This document shows, in pieces, positions 50,385 through 58,666 of a stretch of DNA of 64,000 bases. Location: contig JBMNRB010000016.1 in assembly GCA_050944435.1 (NCBI GenBank), positions 1 to 64,000 on the forward strand, in the 5' to 3' direction. A program made the position numbers and the translations under genes. Every line of letters begins with the position of its first letter. Position 1 is the first letter of the stretch. Under the pieces are notes generated by a model. The model was not told where the DNA came from, did no database searches, and was given only the letters and a program-made list of their open reading frames with translations. The DNA comes from Ruminococcus_G sp050944435 (GTDB lineage Bacteria; Bacillota; Clostridia; Lachnospirales; Lachnospiraceae).

Positions 50385-51590
50385 ATGATCAGCAATTGCG
50401 GACATGATGAAAGGGGAAGATACTCCGGCGGCGCCGCCGGCGATCAGACTGGCGGTGAATGGGAGATAAGATCCTGGTACAACAGGCCGTGGAATTATGT
50501 GCTTCGGCATCCAGATGGAAAAGTACGGGAGATGATTGCCGGTATGGCGGAAGCGGCCGCAAAGAATAATCGAATTGGTTATGATCAGAATGATCGATAT
50601 ACGTTCTGGCAGCATTTGAAAGCCAGCAACTATGATCCGGCCCGGATTACCGTTAAATGTGAGGCGGATTGTTCCAGCGGCATAGCGGCTATCGTGAAAG
50701 CCGCGGGGTACCGGCTGAATAATGCTGCACTGAAAGGAGTCAGCATTTACTGCTACACTGGAAATCTGAGGCCGGCGCTGAAAGCGGCGGGGTTTACGGT
50801 ACTTTCAGCATCCAAATATCTTACCTCCGCCAGTTATCTGCTCCGGGGGGATATTCTTTTATATGAGGGCCATCACGTGGCAGCCAATCTGACGACAGGC
50901 AGTAAAGCTGACGGCGGATCAGGCGCTGAAAACAGTCAGACGCTGAATAAATCCGTCAAATGGAACGGCCGGGTGACTGCCCCGCTGAACGTTCGGAAAT
51001 GGGCCGGCACCGGGAATGGACTATGCTCGTTCAGTCCGCTGAAAACCGGAACCCTGGTGGGAATATGCGATACAGTGCAGGCTGCTGATGGAGACGCCTG
51101 GTATTATATTCTCTGCGATGAAAAATATGGTTTTGTGTCAGCAGATTATGTAAAACAGGAATCTGATCAGAGTATAGCCAACGAAATCATTGCCGCCGGA
51201 CAGATCCACGCAAATAATTTCTGTAAAGCAGAACTTGCCGTTGACGGAGTTTGGGGACAAGAAACAAAGAAAGGCGCAGTCAGGGCTGTGCAGCACGCCA
51301 TGAACCTGGATTATAATGCAGGTTTGGAAGAGGATGGTGTCTGGGGAGAAAAATCCGCAGCAGCTCTGGAAGGCCACTATGTCAAGAAAGGCGAAAGCCA
51401 GTATATGGTTACTGCTCTGGAGATTTTGTTTATGCTGCGCGGCTATGAATGCGGCGGGGTGGAAAGTCCGGGGATATTCGGGGAAGGTCTGGAAGAGACG
51501 GTTGCCATGTACAAAGGAAAGAAGGGATGGACAGTCAATGGTACGGCGGGGAAAGGAATTTTCATTTCCCTTATGGATGTTTCTGCGTAA
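50385..51590 (+). CDS. Endolysin-like NlpC/P60-type cell-wall hydrolase with SH3 domain
   Basis: A 401-aa protein of phage-lysin style. N-terminal catalytic domain (about 1-170): GHDERGRYSGGAAGDQTGGEW, EADCSSGIAAIVKAAGY (catalytic Cys, about residue 90) and GHHVAANL (catalytic His, about 165). The middle is a bacterial SH3-type domain (LNVRKWAGTGNGLCSF...YGFVSADYVK, about 200-262). The C-terminal part carries two peptidoglycan-binding-like repeats (DGVWGQETKKG, DGVWGEKSAAALEG). No signal peptide, consistent with lysins released by lysis or a non-classical route. ATG at 50385 has AGGAGGT. No holin or phage structural genes are nearby. Confidence 0.75.
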   Translation: MISNCGHDERGRYSGGAAGDQTGGEWEIRSWYNRPWNYVLRHPDGKVREMIAGMAEAAAKNNRIGYDQNDRYTFWQHLKASNYDPARITVKCEADCSSGIAAIVKAAGYRLNNAALKGVSIYCYTGNLRPALKAAGFTVLSASKYLTSASYLLRGDILLYEGHHVAANLTTGSKADGGSGAENSQTLNKSVKWNGRVTAPLNVRKWAGTGNGLCSFSPLKTGTLVGICDTVQAADGDAWYYILCDEKYGFVSADYVKQESDQSIANEIIAAGQIHANNFCKAELAVDGVWGQETKKGAVRAVQHAMNLDYNAGLEEDGVWGEKSAAALEGHYVKKGESQYMVTALEILFMLRGYECGGVESPGIFGEGLEETVAMYKGKKGWTVNGTAGKGIFISLMDVSA

Positions 51591-51615
51591 TGCAGTTAAA
51601 GACAGTGTCTTGTAT

Positions 51616-51636
51616 CCCCCGGCGATGAGCCGGGGG
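51616..51636 (+). terminator. Hairpin after the lysin-like gene
   Basis: cccccggc, loop gatga, gccggggg: a very stable stem but with a poor T-tract, so termination efficiency is uncertain. Confidence 0.6.
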
Positions 51637-51711
51637 AATTTGCATTTGATTAAAATTTCTTAAACTAATAGAATATGCATATCATATATGATAAGATTAA
51701 AAAATAAAAAC

Positions 51712-51755
51712 AGCGTATCTATCGGGATTTTCAATGACTTCCCAATAAATACGCC
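51712..51755 (-). terminator. Terminator of tRNA-Ala
   Basis: On the - strand gcgtatttattggg pairs with cccgatagatacgc (one G-T), followed by tgtttttatttttt, 3' of tRNA-Ala. Confidence 0.8.
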
Positions 51756-51760
51756 TGCAG

Positions 51761-51833
51761 TGGAGCATACGGGATTCGAACCCGTGGCCTCAACAATGCG
51801 AATGTTGCGCGCTCCCAACTGCGCTAATGCCCC
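51761..51833 (-). tRNA. tRNA-Ala (CGC)
   Basis: Acceptor GGGGCAT/ATGCTCC containing the G3-U70 pair that defines tRNA-Ala, D-arm GCGCAGTTGGGAGCGC, anticodon loop TTCGCAT (CGC) and T-arm CACGGGTTCGAATCCCGT. No encoded CCA. The CGC anticodon is a minor Ala species. Confidence 0.92.
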
Positions 51834-51879
51834 GTAAAAAACATTATAGCATGGTTTATAAAAAAAGGGAAGGAAAATT

Positions 51880-52983
51880 ATGAGAAAAGAAAGAATCACA
51901 AAGATGATCAGCGTCCTTACGCTAACTCTGGCAATATCGTTGTTGATCACTGTTCCGGTGCAGGCAGCCGGCTGGCAGAAAAGTGATGCCGGGTGGCGGT
52001 ATGAAAATGAAAACGGCGGTTGGCCGGAAAATGAATGGAAGCTGATTGGAAATCAGTGGTACTATTTTAACGGCGCCGGATATCGAGTGTCGGGCTGGCA
52101 GCAGATTGATGGGGGATGGTATTATTTCGGAGAGGAAAAGGACGGTTCTCTGGAAACCAGCGCCTGGGTGGACGACTATTACGTAGGTTCAGACGGCCGG
52201 ATGATGAAGGGGGCATGGATAGGAAACTACTATGTTGATGAGGAAGGAAAAAGATCCGACGGCGTCAGACGAACCAAAGGGATACCTCTGGAGGCCATTA
52301 CCTTGTCCAAAACAGAAATAGTTCTGCAAAAGGGGGAAGCCGCCAATCTTTATGTGAGCTGCCAGCCGGAGGATACGACAGATTTCCGGCGTATTAGCTG
52401 GAAGAGTTCAGATTCATCTGTGGCGTCGGTATCCAGCGGGAAAATTGTGGCCAGGGAAGCCGGTACGGCCAGGATAACCGCCAGAATCGGTCTGTGTACC
52501 GCTGGGTGTACGGTAACGGTATACGACAGCCCCGTCTGCCGGACCGCCATGTCCCTCATCGGCGATCAGTATATCTGGGGAGGAAACGGTCCCCAGGACG
52601 GCGGCGTGGATTGTTCCGGGCTGCTGATGTATGCTTATACCCAGAATGGCTATGATTTTGGAGCTGATTTAAATGCGGATAATTTTGGAAAGTATGGAAG
52701 GGAAATCACCCGGGAGGAATTGCGGCCGGGCGACGCGGTCTGCTGTGTATTTGGGAATGGCAAGTATCAGCATATTTTACTGTATCTGGGAAACGATATG
52801 GTCATTGCCTCGGAAAGCGGCGGCGCCGCCGTCTGTACGGCCGGACTGGAATGCTTTCAGCATGAGCGGGGAACAACGTGCAATTGCCGGGTAGTGAAGC
52901 GCCCGCTGAATGAAAACGACTTGAAAGATGCAAAATTCGTCCGCATGGATGCATTTAAAAGGAACGGAGTGGATGCCGCATGA
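51880..52983 (+). CDS. Secreted NlpC/P60 endopeptidase with cell-wall-binding repeats and Ig-like domain
   Basis: A 367-aa exported protein. Signal peptide (1-28, VPVQAA); three cell-wall-binding repeats (about 30-120: GWQKSDAGWRYENENGGWPENEWKLIGNQWYYFNGAGY and similar); a Big_2 immunoglobulin-like domain (about 142-215: ITLSKTEIVLQKGEAANLYVSC...ASVSSGKIVAREAGTARITA); and an NlpC/P60 peptidase (about 222-345) with DQYIWGGNGPQDGGVDCSGL (catalytic Cys), PGDAVCCVFGNGKYQHILLYLG (catalytic His) and IASESGG. It probably cuts stem-peptide bonds in peptidoglycan. ATG overlaps nothing upstream; the tRNA-Ala promoter side faces away. Confidence 0.88.
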   Translation: MRKERITKMISVLTLTLAISLLITVPVQAAGWQKSDAGWRYENENGGWPENEWKLIGNQWYYFNGAGYRVSGWQQIDGGWYYFGEEKDGSLETSAWVDDYYVGSDGRMMKGAWIGNYYVDEEGKRSDGVRRTKGIPLEAITLSKTEIVLQKGEAANLYVSCQPEDTTDFRRISWKSSDSSVASVSSGKIVAREAGTARITARIGLCTAGCTVTVYDSPVCRTAMSLIGDQYIWGGNGPQDGGVDCSGLLMYAYTQNGYDFGADLNADNFGKYGREITREELRPGDAVCCVFGNGKYQHILLYLGNDMVIASESGGAAVCTAGLECFQHERGTTCNCRVVKRPLNENDLKDAKFVRMDAFKRNGVDAA

Positions 52984-53753
52984 GAATTGCGCTGATTACA
53001 GGAGCTTCCAGCGGACTGGGACGTCAGTTCGTTCTGGAGATTTCCAAAAGAGAGGGGGAGATTGAAGAAATCTGGGCTGTGGCAAGAAGACAGGAGCGTT
53101 TGCAGGAACTCCAAAAGGAATGTTCTGTGCCGGTCAGAACCTGTCCGCTGGACTTGACCAGTGAGGAAGAGCTGATGAAACTGGAACGGCAGCTTGAGAA
53201 GCGGCGGCCGGAAATCAGGCTGCTGATCAATGGAGCAGGTTTTGGAAAAATAGGCAGCTACCAGGAAGTGTCCCTCAAAGACAGTCTGGATATGATCGAT
53301 TTAAACTGCCGGGCAGCGGTGGCGGTCACAGTGATGAGCCTGCCTTTTATGAAAAAAGGCGGCCGGATTCTGCAGATTTGTTCCACGGCAGCCTTTCAGC
53401 CCTTCCCCTATCTTAATATTTATTCCGCATCCAAGGCTTTCCTTTATCGATACAGCCGAGGACTCCGGCGGGAGGTGATGGGCAGAGAAATTTACGTGAC
53501 CGCTGTCTGTCCCTATTGGATTAAGGATACAGAGTTTATCCCGGGGGCAAAAGAGAGCCAGGGGAAAAACAGGATTCGTCATTTCCTTCTGGCCTCCCCA
53601 GTCAGATCCGTGGCAAAATGGGCTCTTTTGGACAGCCGCCTGGGTCTGGCGGTTTCCACTCCGGGGCCAGTCTGCATGGTGCACCGACTGGCGGCAAAAT
53701 TTCTGCCTTCTTTTCTTATGATGGATGTCTGGGAGCTGCTGCGCAGAATTTGA
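52980..53753 (+). CDS. Short-chain dehydrogenase/reductase
   Basis: A 257-aa classical-type SDR. Cofactor loop ITGASSGLGRQF (TGxxxGxG, residues 6-17), NGAGFGKIG (NNAG region), catalytic Ser in QICSTAAFQPFP, and YSASKAF (YxxxK, about 156). The C-terminal helix resembles YqjQ-type reductases that act on acyl or lipid substrates at the membrane. The start overlaps the stop of the NlpC/P60 gene (ATGA), indicating coupling, and it precedes the glycosyltransferase-collagen fusion by 27 bp. The substrate is unknown. Confidence 0.88.
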   Translation: MRIALITGASSGLGRQFVLEISKREGEIEEIWAVARRQERLQELQKECSVPVRTCPLDLTSEEELMKLERQLEKRRPEIRLLINGAGFGKIGSYQEVSLKDSLDMIDLNCRAAVAVTVMSLPFMKKGGRILQICSTAAFQPFPYLNIYSASKAFLYRYSRGLRREVMGREIYVTAVCPYWIKDTEFIPGAKESQGKNRIRHFLLASPVRSVAKWALLDSRLGLAVSTPGPVCMVHRLAAKFLPSFLMMDVWELLRRI

Positions 53754-53780
53754 TCTTCCCATTGGTGAAAGGATGGAAAA

Positions 53781-55634
53781 ATGGTATCAATCAGTCTCTG
53801 TATGATTGTAAAGGATGAAGAGCTGACTCTGGCCAGGTGTCTGGATAGCGTAAAAGATACGGTGGATGAAATTGTTATCGTAGATACAGGTTCAAGGGAC
53901 AGGACGAAAGAGACTGCCAAAAAGTACACGGCTTGTATCTATGATTACCCATGGAAGGAGAACTTTGCCGCTGCCAGAAATTATTCTTTTTCCAAAGCGT
54001 CAAAGGAATATTGTATGTGGCTGGATGCAGACGATGTATTTCCGGAAAAGAGCAGAGAGGCTCTGATAAAATTAAAAGAGGAGCTGTCCACGGACGTTGA
54101 TATGGTGATGATGCCCTATGAGACTGCTTTCGACGAGCAGGGGCGGCCGGTGTTTTCCTATTATCGGGAAAGACTGGTGAGAAATAACGGAAAGTTTTTA
54201 TTTTCAGGTAGAGTACATGAAGTAATTCCCATATCCGGGAGGGTAATATATGCAGACATACCGGTGCATCACAAAAAGGAAAAATCAGGAGACGGCGGGA
54301 GAAATCTGAAGATTTATCAGGAAATGGAAGCGAAGGGAGAAGTCTTTGATGAAAGAGCTTTGTACTATTACGGCAGAGAGCTGCTGATGCAGGAACAGTA
54401 TGATAAAAGCATACAGGTTTTGGAACATTTCCTGGAGAGGGAAAACGGATGGAGGGAAAATAAGATTGATGCAGCACGGCAGTTGGCATGGTGTTATGAA
54501 CAAAAGGGGGAAACAGAAAAAATTCTTCCTTCCCTTTTAAAAAGTCTGGAATATGATGTGCCGAGGGCGGAAACCTGTTGTGCGCTGGGCGGGTATTTTT
54601 TGAACCGGAAACAATATTCCCAGGCCGTTTATTGGTATCGTCAGGCGTTTTGCGCACCAAAGGATATGAAATCAGGAGCTTTTATCCAGGAAGAGTGTTA
54701 TGGCTTTCTGCCGGCAATTTCTCTGTGTGTCTGTTATGACAGGATGGGGGATCAAAAGCAGGCGGAGAAATATAATGAAATGGCGGGAAGGTATCAGCCG
54801 GATTCTCCCTGGTATCTGCAGAATAAAGAATATTTTTCCCGGCAGAACCCTATGCTGATGAAAAAGAGTGACTCTTTGTCAGATAACACATATATTATTA
54901 AGAACTCAGATACCAGGAGAATCCATATGGCATGGTTTAACAGAAAAGATGAACAGGAATGTCAGGAGTCCAATATGCAGTGCAGATGCCCCTCTAAAAA
55001 TTGCTGCCCGGATCCCATCCCGGGGCCGCCGGGACGGCCGGGACCAACAGGCCCTGCCGGTCCCGCAGGAGCTACCGGCCCTGCCGGCAGTAAAGGAGCA
55101 ACGGGTCCGACGGGACCTAAGGGAGCCACCGGCCCGACAGGACCTAAAGGAGCCACCGGACCGATGGGGCCTAAAGGAGCTGCCGGCCCTGCCGGTTCAT
55201 CTGCATTGGAGGATCTTTTGGCTGCGTATTCTACGCCGTCCGCTCCGGGTTCCAATGGTCAGCCGCTGGAATTTGATCAGAATGGAGTGGCGTCCGGTAC
55301 CAGTATTTCCCATACGGCGGGGAGCAGCCAGTTTATCATAAACACACCAGGACTGTATGCAGTAACGTTCCATGGCAATATTGCGCCGGCTTCCGGCGTG
55401 AATTTCCCGCTGACCGTGACGCTGGCCTTGGAATTGAACGGGACGGCTGTTCCAGGCGCCCTGGCGTCTCACCGTTTCCACACCTCTTCAGACACGGCTA
55501 CGCTTTCCTTTAATTTTCCAATGGAAATCGCCATGGCGCCCGCCACGCTGCAGGTAATGGCCCAGGGAGGAAATTTTATTTACACGGCGGTGTCTGCTGC
55601 CATCTATAAGTTACGCGGCGAAGATTGTAAATAG
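53781..55634 (+). CDS. Spore-type GT2/TPR glycosyltransferase fused to a BclA-like collagen protein
   Basis: A 617-aa open frame with no internal stop. Residues 1-215: GT2 domain (ISLCMIVKDEELTLARCLDSV, IVDTGSRDRTKE, MWLDADDVFP, FSGRVHEVI). Residues about 185-345: TPR-like helices (RALYYYGRELLMQEQYDKSIQVLEHFLE). Residues 346-412: linker and Cys-rich stretch (CQESNMQCRCPSKNCCPD). Residues 414-473: 20 Gly-X-Y collagen triplets (GPPGRPGPTGPAG...). Residues 475-617: BclA/C1q-like C-terminal domain (LYAVTFHGNIAPASG, IYKLRG). C. difficile sgtA glycosyltransferase lies beside bclA1 as separate genes; here they are one frame. An internal ATG at 54927 with AGGAG could give the collagen part alone. Confidence 0.8.
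   Translation: MVSISLCMIVKDEELTLARCLDSVKDTVDEIVIVDTGSRDRTKETAKKYTACIYDYPWKENFAAARNYSFSKASKEYCMWLDADDVFPEKSREALIKLKEELSTDVDMVMMPYETAFDEQGRPVFSYYRERLVRNNGKFLFSGRVHEVIPISGRVIYADIPVHHKKEKSGDGGRNLKIYQEMEAKGEVFDERALYYYGRELLMQEQYDKSIQVLEHFLERENGWRENKIDAARQLAWCYEQKGETEKILPSLLKSLEYDVPRAETCCALGGYFLNRKQYSQAVYWYRQAFCAPKDMKSGAFIQEECYGFLPAISLCVCYDRMGDQKQAEKYNEMAGRYQPDSPWYLQNKEYFSRQNPMLMKKSDSLSDNTYIIKNSDTRRIHMAWFNRKDEQECQESNMQCRCPSKNCCPDPIPGPPGRPGPTGPAGPAGATGPAGSKGATGPTGPKGATGPTGPKGATGPMGPKGAAGPAGSSALEDLLAAYSTPSAPGSNGQPLEFDQNGVASGTSISHTAGSSQFIINTPGLYAVTFHGNIAPASGVNFPLTVTLALELNGTAVPGALASHRFHTSSDTATLSFNFPMEIAMAPATLQVMAQGGNFIYTAVSAAIYKLRGEDCK
54915..54929 (+). promoter_or_regulatory. Internal ribosome-binding site for a separate collagen-like protein
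   Basis: AGGAG (54915-54919) lies 7 nt before an in-frame ATG (54927-54929). Translation from here would give a 235-aa protein, MAWFNRKDEQECQES..., containing the Cys-rich, collagen and C-terminal domains without the glycosyltransferase. Confidence 0.55.
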
Positions 55635-55788
55635 AAGATAATCACAGCAGGGTTATGGGGGAATTGGTTTCCCTATGACCCTGCCTTTGCTTGGGGTAAA
55701 AATTCCTTTAACCGGATATTTACTTGACTTTGGGGGTGAATGGAATATAATTTTAAGTAGCGAAAAACTTGAAAAAGAGGAGAAAAAG

Positions 55789-56901
55789 ATGGCTAAATTT
55801 TGTACCAGATGTGGAAAACCATTGATCGATGGTCAGCCCTGTGACTGCAGCAAACCGAAGATACAGCCCACAGGAACTCAGGATGATGAAACTGTGGTTC
55901 TGAAGGAGCAGCAGAGCGATCCCGATATGGGCCAGCAGAGGAATTCCTATACGAATCAGCAGCAGGGGAATCCCTATATGAATCAGCAGCAGGGGAATCC
56001 CTATATGAACCAGCAGCAGGGGAATCCCTATATGAACCAGCAGCAAGGGAATCCCTATATGAATCAGCAGCAGGGGAATCCCTATATGAATCAGCAGCAG
56101 GGGAATCCCTACATGAATCAGCAGCAGGGGAATCCCTATATGAACCAGCAGCAGGGGAATCCTTACATGAATCAGCAGCAGGGGAATCCTTACATGAACC
56201 AGCAGCCGGGAGGATTCTACAGGCAATCCCAGAACAATTTTAACGGCCAGTGGTTTCAGGAAAAGACGGGAAAATTTGTAAAAAATACAAAAAACATGTT
56301 TGCAGAGATACCGGCGCTGATTACCCGGCCGGATACTACGATGAAACGTTTGTGCGACAGCAACAGCAATGTGATGGGGCTGGAGATGGTTGGACTGAAG
56401 GCGGTTGTCTGTTTGCTGATCATGCTTTTCCTGACATCGAAAATAAAAAGTATGGCGGGCGGCATGGTGGAACTGCCCATTTTCCGGCTTATTGTTTTTG
56501 TCCTGATTCTTACCATTGGTTTTGCATATCTGCAGGCGGCAATTTTCAAAGGAATTGTGACAGCCTTCAAGGGAAGTACAACCATACATAAAATGATGAC
56601 GGCGGTGGGATTCAGCGCTTTTGTGGACAGTGTGATGATACTGCTGACTGCGCTGTTTATCATGTCTTTCCCCCGGTTCGCCATCGTTTTGATGTGCATT
56701 CTGTCACTGATCAGTTTTTGTTTTTATTTGAGGGGATATGAACACGCAGTGCAGATGAAACCGGACCGGAAGGTATACTGTTTCATCGTGGCACAGGTTC
56801 TGACCGCAGCGGCCATAGCTCTTGTATTATATATTGCGCTGCCGATTATTTTTGATTTACCCATTCGTGATATGGAAGATTTATTGGGAAGATTTATGTA
56901 A
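55789..56901 (+). CDS. Zinc-ribbon membrane protein with Asn/Gln-rich nonapeptide repeats
   Basis: A 370-aa protein. Zinc-ribbon start FCTRCGKPLIDGQPCDC (residues 4-20), then an acidic linker, nine tandem GNPYMNQQQ repeats (about 60-140), a short basic segment, and a C-terminal half with about five membrane helices (from about 200: MVGLKAVVCLLIMLFLTS...IALVLYIALPIIF) of the Yip1 type. The repeat region faces the cytoplasm beside the zinc ribbon. ATG at 55789 with AAAGAGGAG is chosen; the longer upstream frame has no ribosome site. The function is unknown; a membrane scaffold or stress-related role is possible. Confidence 0.75.
   Translation: MAKFCTRCGKPLIDGQPCDCSKPKIQPTGTQDDETVVLKEQQSDPDMGQQRNSYTNQQQGNPYMNQQQGNPYMNQQQGNPYMNQQQGNPYMNQQQGNPYMNQQQGNPYMNQQQGNPYMNQQQGNPYMNQQQGNPYMNQQPGGFYRQSQNNFNGQWFQEKTGKFVKNTKNMFAEIPALITRPDTTMKRLCDSNSNVMGLEMVGLKAVVCLLIMLFLTSKIKSMAGGMVELPIFRLIVFVLILTIGFAYLQAAIFKGIVTAFKGSTTIHKMMTAVGFSAFVDSVMILLTALFIMSFPRFAIVLMCILSLISFCFYLRGYEHAVQMKPDRKVYCFIVAQVLTAAAIALVLYIALPIIFDLPIRDMEDLLGRFM
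55966..56208 (+). repeat. 27-bp tandem repeat, nine copies
   Basis: The unit GGGGAATCCCTATATGAA(T/C)CAGCAGCA, 27 bp, occurs nine times in a row and encodes GNPYMNQQQ each time; a degenerate copy (NSYTNQQQ) precedes it. Units differ only at silent positions, so the array is likely to expand and contract by slippage without changing the frame. Confidence 0.95.
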
Positions 56902-56907
56902 GACCCT

Positions 56908-56935
56908 TTGACAATGGGAAATTTTATGGTATGAT
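56908..56935 (+). promoter_or_regulatory. Promoter of glnS
   Basis: TTGACA (56908-56913), 16-bp spacer, TATGAT (56930-56935). Confidence 0.75.
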
Positions 56936-56950
56936 ATAAAAGATCATCAT

Positions 56951-56977
56951 TGAGTCGCCTGCGTAACAGGCGGCTCA
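56951..56977 (+). promoter_or_regulatory. Leader hairpin before glnS
   Basis: tgagtcgcctg, loop cgtaa, caggcggctca, an 11-bp stem with one G-T pair at the start of the glnS transcript. It is followed by only gtttgt, so it is not a clear terminator. It ends 25 nt before the GTG start. Confidence 0.55.
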
Positions 56978-57001
56978 GTTTGTACCTGAGGAGGAATATA
57001 A

Positions 57002-58666
57002 GTGGAAAAGGAAACAATTTCCAGAAATTTTATTGAACAGATTATCGACCAGGATCTGGCGGAGGGAAAGTATGAGACGATCTGTACCAGATTTCCGCCG
57101 GAGCCCAACGGATATCTTCATATTGGACACGCCAAATCCATATTGTTGAATTACGGTCTGGCACAGCAGTATCATGGAAAATTTAATCTCCGTTTTGATG
57201 ACACCAATCCCACAAAGGAAAAAGAAGAATTTGTAGACTCTATTAAAGAGGATGTGGCTTGGTTGGGAGCCGACTGGGAGGATCGCCTGTATTTTGCCTC
57301 GGACTATTTTCCCCAGATGTATGAGGCGGCTGTAAAATTGATAAAAAAAGGGAAGGCTTTTGTCTGTCAGCTTTCAGCGGAGGAAATGCGGGAATACCGC
57401 GGAACTCTCACGGAACCGGGGAAAAACAGTCCTTATCGTGACAGAAGTATAGAAGAAAATCTTCGTCTGTTTGAAGAAATGAAAGAGGGAAAATATGAGG
57501 ATGGAACCATGGTGCTCCGTGCCAAGATTGATATGGCGTCTCCCAACATCAATATGAGAGATCCGGTGATTTATCGCGTGGCTCATATGACCCATCATAA
57601 CACAGGCGACGCCTGGTGTATCTATCCCATGTATGATTTCGCTCATCCCATTGAGGATGCCATAGAGGGGGTAACCCATTCTGTCTGTACATTGGAATTC
57701 GAGGATCACAGACCCCTGTACGACTGGGTAGTGCGGGAATTGGAGTATGAAAGACCGCCCAAGCAGATTGAGTTTGCAAAACTTTATCTGACCAATGTGG
57801 TGACCGGAAAGAGGTATATTAAGAAGTTGGTGGAAGACGGGATTGTGGACGGTTGGGATGATCCCCGTCTGGTGTCCATTGCCGCCCTCAGAAGAAGAGG
57901 CTTTACTCCGGAATCTATTCGGATGTTTGTGGATCTCTGTGGAGTTTCCAAAGCAAATAGTTCTGTGGATTATGCTATGCTGGAGTATTGTATCCGGGAA
58001 GATCTGAAGATGAAACGCCCCAGAGTGATGGCGATTTTAAATCCCATTAAACTGGTCATTGATAATTATCCTGAGGATCAGGTGGAATATTTCAACGTGC
58101 CCAACAATCTGGAAAACGAAGCTCTGGGCAGCAGGAAAGTTCCTTTTGCCAGAGAGCTTTATATTGAGCGGGAAGATTTTATGGAAGAACCGCCCAGAAA
58201 ATATTTCCGGTTATTTCCAGGGAATGAAGTCCGTCTCATGAACGCTTATTTTGTGAAGTGTGAAAGCTTTATAAAAAATGAAAGGGGTGAGGTGACGGAA
58301 GTACACTGTACCTATGATCCCGAGACGCGCAGCGGCAGCGGTTTTACCGGAAGAAAAGTAAAGGGAACGATCCACTGGGTAGCGGCCCGGACTGCGGTGG
58401 AAGCGGAAGTGAGACTGTATGAGAATATTATAGATGAAGAAAAGGGCGTTTATAATGAGGATGGTTCATTGAACCTGAATCCCAACTCATTGACGGTGCT
58501 GAAAGAATGTTATCTGGAGCCCTCTCTGACGGAAGCGAAAGCATATGACAGTTTCCAGTTTGTAAGAAACGGATATTTCTGTGTGGATGCCAGGGATTCC
58601 AAAGAAGACCATTTGGTATTCAATCGGATTGTATCGTTAAAAAGCTCCTTTAAATTGCCAAAATGA
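57002..58666 (+). CDS. glnS: Glutaminyl-tRNA synthetase
   Basis: A 554-aa class I synthetase. TRFPPEPNGYLHIGHAKSILLNYGLA (HIGH motif, about residues 30-55), RFDDTNPTKE (ATP/tRNA region), DWVVRELEYERPPKQIEFAKLYLTN and the KMSKS-equivalent segment TGKRYIKKLVEDG with the downstream DDPRLVSIAALRRRGFTPESIR. C-terminal beta-barrel anticodon domains follow. The complete enzyme lets this bacterium charge tRNA-Gln directly. GTG start with GAGGAGG. Its last codons overlap the next gene. Confidence 0.95.
   Translation: MEKETISRNFIEQIIDQDLAEGKYETICTRFPPEPNGYLHIGHAKSILLNYGLAQQYHGKFNLRFDDTNPTKEKEEFVDSIKEDVAWLGADWEDRLYFASDYFPQMYEAAVKLIKKGKAFVCQLSAEEMREYRGTLTEPGKNSPYRDRSIEENLRLFEEMKEGKYEDGTMVLRAKIDMASPNINMRDPVIYRVAHMTHHNTGDAWCIYPMYDFAHPIEDAIEGVTHSVCTLEFEDHRPLYDWVVRELEYERPPKQIEFAKLYLTNVVTGKRYIKKLVEDGIVDGWDDPRLVSIAALRRRGFTPESIRMFVDLCGVSKANSSVDYAMLEYCIREDLKMKRPRVMAILNPIKLVIDNYPEDQVEYFNVPNNLENEALGSRKVPFARELYIEREDFMEEPPRKYFRLFPGNEVRLMNAYFVKCESFIKNERGEVTEVHCTYDPETRSGSGFTGRKVKGTIHWVAARTAVEAEVRLYENIIDEEKGVYNEDGSLNLNPNSLTVLKECYLEPSLTEAKAYDSFQFVRNGYFCVDARDSKEDHLVFNRIVSLKSSFKLPK

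Noticed and set aside
49666..51833. tRNA-Thr and tRNA-Ala as attachment sites flanking an integrated element
   Set aside because: They are in opposite orientation, no integrase or phage gene lies between them, and both tRNAs are complete.
55966..56208. Regular 27-bp repeats that could look like a CRISPR array
   Set aside because: Units are directly joined without spacers and are translated in frame as GNPYMNQQQ inside a clear protein gene.
56951..56977. T-box leader for glnS
   Set aside because: The transcript leader is only about 60 nt and has no T-box core sequence or antiterminator pair.
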